The position numbers and the translations under genes were made by a program. The notes beneath the pieces are model-generated. The model saw nothing but the letters and a program-made list of their open reading frames with translations, searched no databases and was not told the origin of the DNA. Shown piece by piece: positions 1 to 6,003 of a stretch of DNA of 9,249 bases (position 1 is the stretch's first letter; each line of letters opens with the position of its first letter). This DNA is from Candidatus Omnitrophota bacterium (GTDB lineage Bacteria; Ratteibacteria; UBA8468; MWAK01): the NCBI GenBank assembly GCA_018829455.1, contig JAHJUB010000090.1:1-9249 (forward strand). Direction: 5' to 3'.

Positions 1-351
1 AAAAATGCCTTCACTTTGATTGAACTGCTGGTGGTAAGCGCGATCATTACTATTCTGGCCGGCCTGGTCATGCCGGCTCTTTCTAAAGCCAGGGAAGGCG
101 GCCGGAGAGCGGTGTGTCTCAACAACCTTAAACAGATCTTCCTTGCCTTTGACATGTACGTCCAAGACTACGAAAACTATTACCCCATCGCCGCTTTGCT
201 CCCCTCCCTACACCTGAACGACGACCCTAGGATTTGCGACGTCCTGGCCCCCTATTTGGGCTCGGGGCGGGTCTTCAGGTGCCTTTCGGACAACCAGAGC
301 TATTTTCAGGGTACTGTCAAACAAAACATGAAAGAAATATCAAAGAAATGA
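1..351 (+). CDS. Type II secretion/type IV pilin-like pseudopilin, 5'-partial and apparently C-terminally truncated
   Basis: The reading frame is open from base 1, so the true start lies outside the window; the first codons read KNAFTLIELLVV. This is the class III prepilin signature: a cleavage site before Phe, Glu at position +5 of the mature protein, and a hydrophobic helix to about LVMPAL. It is followed by SKAREGGRRAVCLNNLKQ and a DYENYYP segment. That pattern is typical of the large pseudopilin family (N-terminal methylation motif plus DUF1559-like domain) abundant in PVC-type bacteria. Such proteins are processed by a prepilin peptidase and act in envelope pseudopili. Two oddities are visible. 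The residue before the cleavage site is Ala rather than the usual Gly. The protein also stops at TGA 349-351, soon after FRCLSDNQSYFQ, where relatives run on for another hundred or more residues; the last 14 or so codons are A-rich and look unrelated. It is probably a decayed copy, though a short functional pilin cannot be excluded. Confidence 0.75.
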   Translation, partial: KNAFTLIELLVVSAIITILAGLVMPALSKAREGGRRAVCLNNLKQIFLAFDMYVQDYENYYPIAALLPSLHLNDDPRICDVLAPYLGSGRVFRCLSDNQSYFQGTVKQNMKEISKK

Positions 352-376
352 AAGGACCAAATATCCCCCAAACCCC

Positions 377-426
377 TTGCCTGCTTTCGCTTGAGCTCGC
401 TTTCAGGGCTCCGCTCAAGCAGGCAA
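377..426. repeat. Inverted repeat able to form a hairpin
   Basis: TTGCCTGCTT at 377-386 is exactly complementary to AAGCAGGCAA at 417-426. An alternative inner pairing is CTTGAGC (390-396) with GCTCAAG (413-419). The two pairings share bases of the right arm, so they exclude each other. No T-run follows on the + strand, so this is not a classic intrinsic terminator. Confidence 0.6.
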
Positions 427-484
427 AACAAGAGGAAATAGGGGGAGGGAAGCAAAAGAAACAAAAAGTATTGATAATCAATGA

Positions 485-512
485 TTTAGTAGAGAATTAC
501 TAAAAGATTTTT
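485..512 (+). terminator. AT-rich hairpin followed by T-run, weak terminator candidate
   Basis: TTTAGTA (485-491) and TACTAAA (498-504) are perfect complements around a six-base loop, followed by AGATTTTT. The stem holds only two G:C pairs, so it would be weak. It lies between the pseudopilin remnant and the acetyltransferase and could mark the end of the upstream transcript. A 13-base palindrome, ATTGAT-A-ATCAAT, sits just before it at 470-482. Confidence 0.25.
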
Positions 513-534
513 GACAATACTCGATGCGGTGCCC

Positions 535-543
535 GGGGAAGAG
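535..543 (+). promoter_or_regulatory. Ribosome binding site placed for an ATA start
   Basis: GGGGAAGAG lies immediately before the ATA codon at 546-548, with seven bases between the GGGG core and that codon. No comparable purine-rich site sits in front of the GTG at 585. The placement supports translation, at least ancestrally, from 546. Confidence 0.45.
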
Positions 544-545
544 AT

Positions 546-1031
546 ATAAAAACACGGGAATTCAGGCACGGAGATGCCGAAGCGGTGTCAAAAATCATGC
601 AGGCGGCTTTTAAAACCTTTCTGCGTGATAAATGGAATGAAGCTGATGAGCGCCACTTCTCGCCGGAAGCAATAGCACGGAACAGTTTCCGGCAAGCTGA
701 TTTTGTAAAAACAACGGCCTTCGTGGCGGTTGACAACAAGATAATCCTGGGATATGCCTGCGGCACCGCCGGAGAGAATGGCTTGGGTTCACTGGAAGTG
801 GTTGGTGTTGACCCGGACAGTTTTCACAAAGGCGTTGGCAAGGCATTGATGTCTAGCCTGGAACAATTCTGGCGAGATAATAAACAGCGCAAGATACACA
901 CCTGCGTTTCCGCCCCTAATACGCGCGCCTTGATCTATTATATTTCCAACGGATTCATCCCGGTCGGTTATCGCAAAGACCACTTTAGGGTCGGCGTGGA
1001 TGAAATTATATTAGACCGCTTTCTGAAATAG
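546..1031 (+). CDS. GNAT-family N-acetyltransferase with apparent ATA start
   Basis: This is probably an acetyl-CoA-dependent N-acyltransferase of the GNAT superfamily; the substrate is not predictable. From the ATA at 546 the protein is 161 residues, a normal single-domain length. Residues 4-18 (REFRHGDAEAVSKIM) form the expected first strand and helix. Motif A, VVGVDPDSFHKGVGKALM, includes the acetyl-CoA pyrophosphate loop (HKGVGK, about 94-99). Motif B follows as NTRALIYYISNGF at about 125-137. The first conventional start is GTG at 585, which would remove the first strand and helix. No ATG, GTG, TTG or CTG occurs in frame between the stop at 501-503 and 585. A ribosome binding site stands in the right place before 546, so a mutated ATG or a rare ATA start seems likely. 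The gene converges on the ceramidase-family gene with only 10 bases between stop codons. Confidence 0.8.
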   Translation: MKTREFRHGDAEAVSKIMQAAFKTFLRDKWNEADERHFSPEAIARNSFRQADFVKTTAFVAVDNKIILGYACGTAGENGLGSLEVVGVDPDSFHKGVGKALMSSLEQFWRDNKQRKIHTCVSAPNTRALIYYISNGFIPVGYRKDHFRVGVDEIILDRFLK

Positions 1032-1041
1032 ACAACGCGTT

Positions 1042-2358
1042 TTATTCCCGGGCGCGCGCAAACAGTTCCCCATATGCCTTATTAATAATGCCTTCGGCTT
1101 TTCCGTCGCTCAGGGCAAACTCCTTCTGGACATTCATCTTGCCGGATTCATTGTCTCTTTGGTGTTCGTGGGCAGGCATCAGGTAGGAGAGTTCGTCGTT
1201 GCACAGGGAGTTCACCCAGGTATATTTAAAAGGGCTCGCTTTCCTTAAATTCAGGGCAATTTCGTGGAAGACCTCACCGCAGAGCCCCAGGATTGCAAAA
1301 TCACCGACTCTGATCAGCTGCAATTCCGAAAAAACTCCTTTTTCGTCCTGCTTTCCTCCGGTAACCCCGCGGCCGTGGAGATACGTTTTTGCGCGCAAGG
1401 GCAGGGGCTGCTGCAACGTGAAATACAACTCCTTGCTAACCGAAGAAACAACATCTGCCTGAAAAGGTTCCAGTTTGTCCCATATTTTTTTGATGCCGTC
1501 ATAAACCATTCTACCGGCCACCGGAACAAAAGATTCTGCCACCGGGACGGAAACGTTGTGTTCAAAAAAGGCCGCCGGGTGCACGTTGCCCTCCGGCCCT
1601 GCCATCAGGGACAAAACAAACCCTTTGCCTGTCTCTTTTTCTATCTTCTCCGCCGCCCAGCCGAAAAAATCGCTGTTGAGGGTCATCCCTCCCATGGCCA
1701 GCGCATTATGGCAACCGAAGTTTGCCAACCCGCAGATCGGTTGTCCTTCGACGTCTTCAAAGACCGCCACGCGCAGGGCATCGTCGTAGGGCGAAACGGA
1801 TTCAACATCTTCCGTCTTGAATTCATCCATCGAAGCGTGGGTAAAACTGATCACGTTCCCGTCCTTCAAGCGAAGCCGCGGCTTGCCGATTCCCGGCACA
1901 GAGATTTCACCAATCTTTCCCCGGGCGGGCTGAAGACGGCTGTCGGCCAGAAAGACCGCGCTGGCCGCCTGTCGGTAAAGCATATCGAGGTATGCCTGTG
2001 TCTCAGCGCTCAGCGCCTCATATTCCACCATCACGCCGCCGGTATCATACGGGTCGTCATAATCGATAATTTTTGCCGAAGAGTGGGTATGGGTCGCGCA
2101 GACCAGGATGTTTTCGGCCGGTATATCGGTCCACCGGCTAGCCAACTGCCGGATACCCTTTGTAATATTAGGAAAGAACTCGCTTAAATCCAGCAGAACA
2201 ACGGCTGTTTTCTTTTTGCCGTCGTTAAATATGGTCGCCCGGGCGCAAAGTTCTCCGATGATGTCGGTGGCTAAACCCTTCGGGCCAAGCCGTCTGGCCT
2301 GGTCCAGGGGCGGCATGATGCTTATCTTGGCTGCTCCAACCTTTAATTCTGATTCCAC
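1042..2358 (-). CDS. Neutral/alkaline ceramidase-fold hydrolase, short cytoplasmic form
   Basis: The 438-residue protein resembles the N-terminal domain family of neutral/alkaline ceramidases (Ceramidase_alk), zinc amidohydrolases. Visible family marks are CATHTHSS (His90, His92), a second metal region FGCHNAL (His217) followed by NSDFFGWA, GEVFHE with Glu362, and NSLCNDELSYLMP with Tyr392. These correspond to the known zinc ligands (His, His, Glu, Tyr). The segment that carries the nucleophilic Ser in true ceramidases (GD/N-x-S-P) reads GNVHP here (257-261), so ceramide hydrolysis is doubtful and the substrate is unknown. There is no signal peptide, and the C-terminal Ig-like domain of secreted ceramidases is absent. 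The start is GTG 2356-2358, preceded by AGGAG at 2365-2369; an overlapping ATG (2358-2360) is out of frame. An extended -10 promoter lies upstream, so it is probably transcribed separately from the VIT-VWA gene. Family assignment is firm, activity uncertain. Confidence 0.82.
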   Translation of the reverse strand: MESELKVGAAKISIMPPLDQARRLGPKGLATDIIGELCARATIFNDGKKKTAVVLLDLSEFFPNITKGIRQLASRWTDIPAENILVCATHTHSSAKIIDYDDPYDTGGVMVEYEALSAETQAYLDMLYRQAASAVFLADSRLQPARGKIGEISVPGIGKPRLRLKDGNVISFTHASMDEFKTEDVESVSPYDDALRVAVFEDVEGQPICGLANFGCHNALAMGGMTLNSDFFGWAAEKIEKETGKGFVLSLMAGPEGNVHPAAFFEHNVSVPVAESFVPVAGRMVYDGIKKIWDKLEPFQADVVSSVSKELYFTLQQPLPLRAKTYLHGRGVTGGKQDEKGVFSELQLIRVGDFAILGLCGEVFHEIALNLRKASPFKYTWVNSLCNDELSYLMPAHEHQRDNESGKMNVQKEFALSDGKAEGIINKAYGELFARARE

Positions 2359-2413
2359 ATTTATCTCCTGTTTTGTGAACGGTAAGCGACTTTTGGGGCA
2401 TTTTTCAGCTCAT

Positions 2414-2422
2414 ATTATACCA
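2414..2422 (-). promoter_or_regulatory. Extended -10 promoter for the ceramidase-family gene
   Basis: Read on the - strand, TGGTATAAT matches the extended -10 form (TG-N-TATAAT) exactly, with the hexamer at 2414-2419. The -35 position 17 bases upstream reads GAGATG, a poor match, as is common when the extended -10 is present. Transcription would start near 2407 and leave a leader of about 50 bases that contains the AGGAG site. The element differs from the ECF-type sites at 5928-5957 and 7524-7553. Confidence 0.6.
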
Positions 2423-2450
2423 CAAAAGAGGCAGACCATCTCCGGTTTTT

Positions 2451-4742
2451 TCATTCGTGGATTTCGTAGAGCTGACCGCGGAGCAGGAATCTTACGTTCT
2501 GACCCAGCGCCAAAAACCGGGCGCTCTCCGGCTGGTCTTTCAGAAGTTGAAAGTACTCCGGGCCACCTGCCTGTATCCTTTTTGCCTGCTGTTTGCCGGC
2601 CGTCTGAACTTTTGAATCCACCCAGAAGTTGCCGGTCTGGTAGAAAGCGCGTCCGGCTACGTTCTGCACCTGATTGGCAAGGTTTTGCCGGATGCCGGCC
2701 GGGCCGGAATAACCAAGCCGGTCCGCCCCCTGATTAATCTCTCCGTAGTTCCGGGCAGACTTCAGGGCGCTTACTTCTTTACTGGCGGTGACGCTGGCCG
2801 AGCCGGATTTCTGGCGCATCGCTTCATAATCTGCCCTCACCCGTCCCTCCAGGGCCGGAGCCCCGGGCACCGCGTTGAGGGTCTGGCGGTCCTCCGGCAG
2901 TTCGCGTCTTTGTACCTTATCTTTTTCGTCTTCAATAATGAGATAACTGGTGTAGGGTGTAATGATGCCGTATCGCCGGGCAAGGTCAATGACTTCATCC
3001 TTCAACTCCAGACTTTCCCCGCGGAGACGGATTTCGTCCAGGAGATACCCGATACGCTGGGCCGCCCAGAGCGACGCGATAAAGTCATTTTCCGGATTCC
3101 TCTCCGGAAAAATGACCCGACATTCAAAAACGCTCTTTTTCCCTTCGGAAAATCCGGAAAGGGTAAGCGTGGTCTCTCCGCTCCCGGTATAGCGGCCAAA
3201 AAGAACCAACTGGTCGCCTTGGAAAAGGTCCGGAAGGTTATCGGGGTGAAGTTTCTGAATTCTCACGCCGGAACCGAACTTAACTTTGAGGTCCACCAAA
3301 ACCGGGGACTTGATTTTTTCGTAGAAGTTTGAGAGTTTCACCTCCAAATCCTCACCGGGCCGGACGTAAAAACGCAGACCTCTTGTTGCCTCGCTTATCC
3401 GGTCAAGAAGATGGGTGTTGACATCATCGCCGACGCCAAAGGTGAAAACGCGGATTCCGCCGGATGCTTCCCGCCTGACCTTGCCTATTAGAGTTTCCTC
3501 GTTGGTCGCGCCGATGGTGGGTTTACCGTCAGTGAGGAAGATAATGAACCCGGGCCTTTTGTTTTCTCCTTGATTAACTTTCAGGGCGCCGGCCAGGGCC
3601 TCTTCTATATTGGTGCCGCCGATGGGCTTGAGTTTACTGACGAATTCTTTTGCCCGGCTGACGTTTCCAGGGGAAACCGGTTCAAGTTTCCCGAAAAGGT
3701 TTTCCGATTCGGTGGCAAAACGCACTAACTCAAACCGGTCCCCGGCGTTAAGGTTTTCCAGGCAGAAAAGAAGCGCTCGCTTCGCCTGCTCCAGTTTCTT
3801 TCCGGCCATACTGCCGGAGGTGTCCAGCACGAAGGTAATGTCCTTGGCTGTAATTTCTTTTGCGCCGACCTGAAAATCGGGCGCCGCGGCCAGGAAGAAG
3901 AACCCATCCTCGCCGACGGGCCGGTAGGTTAAGAGACTCAAACCGACCTTACCCTCATCGGTGTTCCAGTAAAGGGAAAAATCGTTATCCGGTTTTACGT
4001 TCTTCTCTTCAAAACCGATGACCGCCTCGTGATTACTGCGCCGCCTCACTTCTACCTGGTGCGTAGGCGAAAAGATGTTCTTAAGATTTCCTTTACTCTT
4101 GAGGTTTACCCTGAGGCTGACTTCCTCAAGCGGCTTTGCAGAGAACTTTTCGGTATTCAGGGGATAGGTATAGTTAAAAACGCCGCTGTCGCTGCGCAGG
4201 ACCTGGGTGTAGGAAATCCTGGTTCTCTTACGGCCAAAGGGCTCAATGGGAAAGATGCGTACCTTAAAAGCGTTGCGTCCGGAGTATTCTAATAGCGCCG
4301 GGTCTTTCATCCGGCGCACGATATCCTCGTAAATGCTTCGGGCTTTTTCCGCGTCCAGCAGTTCCGCGGTTGTCATCTTCCCGTCAATTTCCATGGAGAA
4401 GTTGTTGATAACCGCGCCTTCCGGAACCGGAAAGAAGTATATCCCCTCCAGCCGGTTGTTGGTTGGGTTGTAAAATTCCTGGTCGATGAAAGTTTTGGCT
4501 GCCTGGCCATTTATCTCCACCTCAACCCGGTGGTATTTAACCTCAAGCGGGAAAGGCGTGCCGGGCCAGGGACCAGGCGCAGGCGGCCTGGGCACTATGA
4601 TGAACCCGTCAGCCGAAAGACTGCCTGCCAGAGCAAAGCCGCCCGCAATAGTTAAGGAAAAAACCATTAAGATGCTAACCAAAAAATTCTGTCTGTTTTT
4701 AAACATCTTTCCCCCATTAGCCGCGGAAGGCGACTTTTTCAT
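2451..4742 (-). CDS. Secreted VIT-VWA domain protein (inter-alpha-trypsin inhibitor heavy chain-like)
   Basis: This 763-residue exported protein combines a VIT domain (about 66-182) with a von Willebrand A domain (about 300-475). The A domain has a complete metal-ion adhesion site: DTSGS (Asp307, Ser309, Ser311), Thr377 in GGTN, and Asp405 in LTDG. Bacterial family members share the next block, AAQRIGYLLDEIRLRG to YGIITPYTSYLIIED (about 560-604). The end, with FWVDSKVQ, GPEYFQLL, FLALGQNVR and YEIHE, matches their usual C-terminus. Residues 605-700 look disordered. A signal peptide lies within residues 13-40. The first ATG (4740-4742) overlaps the upstream stop as ATGA but lacks a clear ribosome binding site. 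A second ATG (4704-4706, residue 13) has GGGGG just before it and gives a cleaner signal peptide, so either start is possible. VIT-VWA proteins are thought to mediate extracellular protein binding; the partner here is unknown. It probably shares the ECF-type promoter of the upstream VWA gene. Confidence 0.9.
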   Translation of the reverse strand: MKKSPSAANGGKMFKNRQNFLVSILMVFSLTIAGGFALAGSLSADGFIIVPRPPAPGPWPGTPFPLEVKYHRVEVEINGQAAKTFIDQEFYNPTNNRLEGIYFFPVPEGAVINNFSMEIDGKMTTAELLDAEKARSIYEDIVRRMKDPALLEYSGRNAFKVRIFPIEPFGRKRTRISYTQVLRSDSGVFNYTYPLNTEKFSAKPLEEVSLRVNLKSKGNLKNIFSPTHQVEVRRRSNHEAVIGFEEKNVKPDNDFSLYWNTDEGKVGLSLLTYRPVGEDGFFFLAAAPDFQVGAKEITAKDITFVLDTSGSMAGKKLEQAKRALLFCLENLNAGDRFELVRFATESENLFGKLEPVSPGNVSRAKEFVSKLKPIGGTNIEEALAGALKVNQGENKRPGFIIFLTDGKPTIGATNEETLIGKVRREASGGIRVFTFGVGDDVNTHLLDRISEATRGLRFYVRPGEDLEVKLSNFYEKIKSPVLVDLKVKFGSGVRIQKLHPDNLPDLFQGDQLVLFGRYTGSGETTLTLSGFSEGKKSVFECRVIFPERNPENDFIASLWAAQRIGYLLDEIRLRGESLELKDEVIDLARRYGIITPYTSYLIIEDEKDKVQRRELPEDRQTLNAVPGAPALEGRVRADYEAMRQKSGSASVTASKEVSALKSARNYGEINQGADRLGYSGPAGIRQNLANQVQNVAGRAFYQTGNFWVDSKVQTAGKQQAKRIQAGGPEYFQLLKDQPESARFLALGQNVRFLLRGQLYEIHE
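4711..4715 (-). promoter_or_regulatory. Internal ribosome binding site before the second ATG of the VIT-VWA gene
   Basis: On the - strand GGGGG is followed by four bases and the ATG at 4704-4706. The upstream ATG at 4740-4742 has no comparable site, though it is coupled to the preceding stop by ATGA. The site favours the shorter start, which places the hydrophobic signal segment close to the N-terminus. Confidence 0.4.
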
Positions 4743-5887
4743 TCAAAACGGAATTTTCTGGCAGCGGCCTGCTCCTGGACCACCTTGACTACTGCGGCGC
4801 CGAAAGAACTACCCGTGTTTTTACCCTGATTCTTCAACTGGAGAGCGACATACTTCTTACGCTCGGCGTTGAGCCGGTTAATGGTCTCCTGTATTTGACG
4901 GCGTTCTTTCTCTGTCTTTTCCAGGTAGGCCTTTCTTTCCGAATTGGTCATCGGCTTCATTTCCGCGGGTAATTCGCTCTCTTTTAAATCCTCAATTTTC
5001 ACCTTGCCTTCGCGATGGGCATCAACCAGGTCCCAGGAAGAATTTAAATAACTGGCAGATGACTTGGCTACCACTCTTTCGGCCGCAATTGCCGGCGCCA
5101 TCGCCCGGGCATTCTGATCCTGCTCCTCCTGCCGCGCCGCGCCAACACTGCCGGCTGCGCCGTAGGCAAGATAGGTCCGGTTGAGCTGACTGCCCAGTAA
5201 AGCTATTTCCTTGTCCTGGGGCGCATCAATCCGGACGGCCTGAGTATTGTGGTCAATATTCAGGTAACGGCCGTCCGCCAGGTCAGCGCCGTCTTTCCAG
5301 CCAGTATTCAGTCCTTCGTTATAGTTGCCGCAGAAGATGGTGTTAACGATAATCCCTTTTGCAATCGTCTCGCGGCAGCTTTTTTTGTAGTCAACCTCTC
5401 CTTGGGTAAACGGTTCATTTCCGGCGATAAAGATTACCTTGTAGTCCTGGCCGGAACCGCTCCAGTTCAGCCCCTGACAGGCAGACCGGATAACCTGGCC
5501 GCAGTATTCGTCGCCGCCGTTGGTGGTGAGGGCAAAAAGCTCTTCGGAAACCTTGTCTAAATCAGTAGTCAGGGGAAGAATCATCCGCAGGTATCCCTCG
5601 CTGGCCGGCAGGGAACTCTTACCGTATTCGTAGAGCGCCACCTGGACCTGGGGCGCCGCGCCACCTTTCCTGGCCGAGGAAAGTTCATTGACAATTTTCC
5701 AGAGCTCGCTCTTTGCCTGCTCAATAAGCCCGGACATACTGCCGGAAGTATCCAGCAAAATTGCCACCTGGACGACCGGCCTCTCCGGAACTCGTACCTT
5801 CAGGGCTGCTTCTGCCCGGAGGGTTGAAGAAACAGACAATAAACCAACCGCAAACCACACCAGACCTAATTTCACCAAATTCCTCAT
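4739..5887 (-). CDS. Secreted von Willebrand factor A domain protein
   Basis: This is a 382-residue protein with an N-terminal signal peptide (LGLVWFAVGLLSVSS, cleavage near AEA at 25-28) and a VWA fold from about 38 to 225. The first metal-site motif is intact (DTSGS, Asp46, Ser48, Ser50). A TTNGGDEYCG segment (121-130) supplies the Thr region. The usual TDG motif is replaced by IAGNEPFTQG (154-163), which I recognise as characteristic of a bacterial VWA subfamily. Residues 313-350 are highly charged and likely coiled coil. The start is ATG 5885-5887, with AGGAGG five bases upstream. A longer frame to 5920 exists, but its ATG lies at the predicted transcription start of the ECF-type promoter and so would not be usable. 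The stop overlaps the VIT-VWA start (ATGA), so the two are likely co-translated and may act together outside the cytoplasmic membrane. The ligand is unknown. Confidence 0.87.
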   Translation of the reverse strand: MRNLVKLGLVWFAVGLLSVSSTLRAEAALKVRVPERPVVQVAILLDTSGSMSGLIEQAKSELWKIVNELSSARKGGAAPQVQVALYEYGKSSLPASEGYLRMILPLTTDLDKVSEELFALTTNGGDEYCGQVIRSACQGLNWSGSGQDYKVIFIAGNEPFTQGEVDYKKSCRETIAKGIIVNTIFCGNYNEGLNTGWKDGADLADGRYLNIDHNTQAVRIDAPQDKEIALLGSQLNRTYLAYGAAGSVGAARQEEQDQNARAMAPAIAAERVVAKSSASYLNSSWDLVDAHREGKVKIEDLKESELPAEMKPMTNSERKAYLEKTEKERRQIQETINRLNAERKKYVALQLKNQGKNTGSSFGAAVVKVVQEQAAARKFRFE

Positions 5888-5892
5888 CTCTG

Positions 5893-5898
5893 CCTCCT
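5893..5898 (-). promoter_or_regulatory. Strong ribosome binding site fixing the start of the VWA gene
   Basis: A perfect AGGAGG on the - strand stands five bases before the ATG at 5885-5887. It decides this start over the in-frame ATG at 5918-5920, which has no such site and would lie at the very 5' end of the predicted transcript. Confidence 0.85.
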
Positions 5899-5927
5899 CT
5901 TGAATTACGAATTGTTCCATTCGAAGA

Positions 5928-5957
5928 TTTAGACACCAGAAAAGAAAAAAAGTTCCC
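5928..5957 (-). promoter_or_regulatory. ECF sigma-type promoter upstream of the VWA/VIT-VWA pair
   Basis: Read on the - strand: GGGAACT (5951-5957), 12 bases, TGGTGTCT (5931-5938), then AAA. The -35 resembles the GGAAC core common to ECF sigma promoters, and the -10 is a GTCT type. The same two blocks with the same 12-base spacing precede the sigma factor gene at 7524-7553, and CCGGGAACTTT is identical in both. The predicted transcript starts near 5922, leaving a leader of about 35 bases before the ATG at 5887. This site lies between the anti-sigma and VWA genes, so the VWA pair can be induced independently of read-through. Confidence 0.8.
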
Positions 5958-6003
5958 GGGGCGATTTTAAGGGGTAGTTTTAATAAGGGGTTGCGCGGAA
6001 AGG

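Larger units (their letters stand above)
311..520. repeat. Structured AT-rich stretch with imperfect terminal inverted repeats, MITE-like
   Basis: The left end reads GTACTGTCAAACA (311-323). The reverse complement of the right end (508-520) reads GTATTGTCAAAAA, matching at 11 of 13 positions. Inside lies a second, perfect inverted repeat (377-386 with 417-426) and a run of C at 365-369 facing a run of G at 441-445. No open frame of note covers the stretch. The left end coincides with the point where the pseudopilin loses family resemblance. I see no obvious target-site duplication (left flank TTTCAGG, right flank TCGATGC). It could be a degenerate non-autonomous element, a genome-specific repeat, or coincidental structure. 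Confidence 0.35.

Noticed and set aside
511..550. TTGACA at 511-516 with TATAAA at 545-550 as a housekeeping promoter for the acetyltransferase
   Set aside because: The spacing is 28 bases, far from 16-18, and no acceptable -10 lies at the proper distance from TTGACA. TTGACA is also part of the right inverted-repeat end.
1032..1041. Bidirectional terminator between the converging acetyltransferase and ceramidase-family genes
   Set aside because: Only 10 bases separate the stop codons and no hairpin with a T-run is visible there.
1264..2187. Long + strand open frame (307 codons) opposite the ceramidase-family gene
   Set aside because: It lies wholly antisense to a gene with clear family motifs. 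Its translation has no recognisable domain and its openness follows from the codon bias of the real gene.
2424..2450. Hairpin between the VIT-VWA stop and the ceramidase promoter as a terminator
   Set aside because: The stem (GGAGA with TCT-G-CC) has a bulge and only five pairs, and it overlaps the promoter upstream region. The case is too weak to annotate.
2108..3332. Two further + strand open frames opposite the VIT-VWA gene and the ceramidase 5' end
   Set aside because: They are antisense to well supported coding sequence, Arg/Pro/Ser-rich and without motifs or convincing ribosome binding sites.
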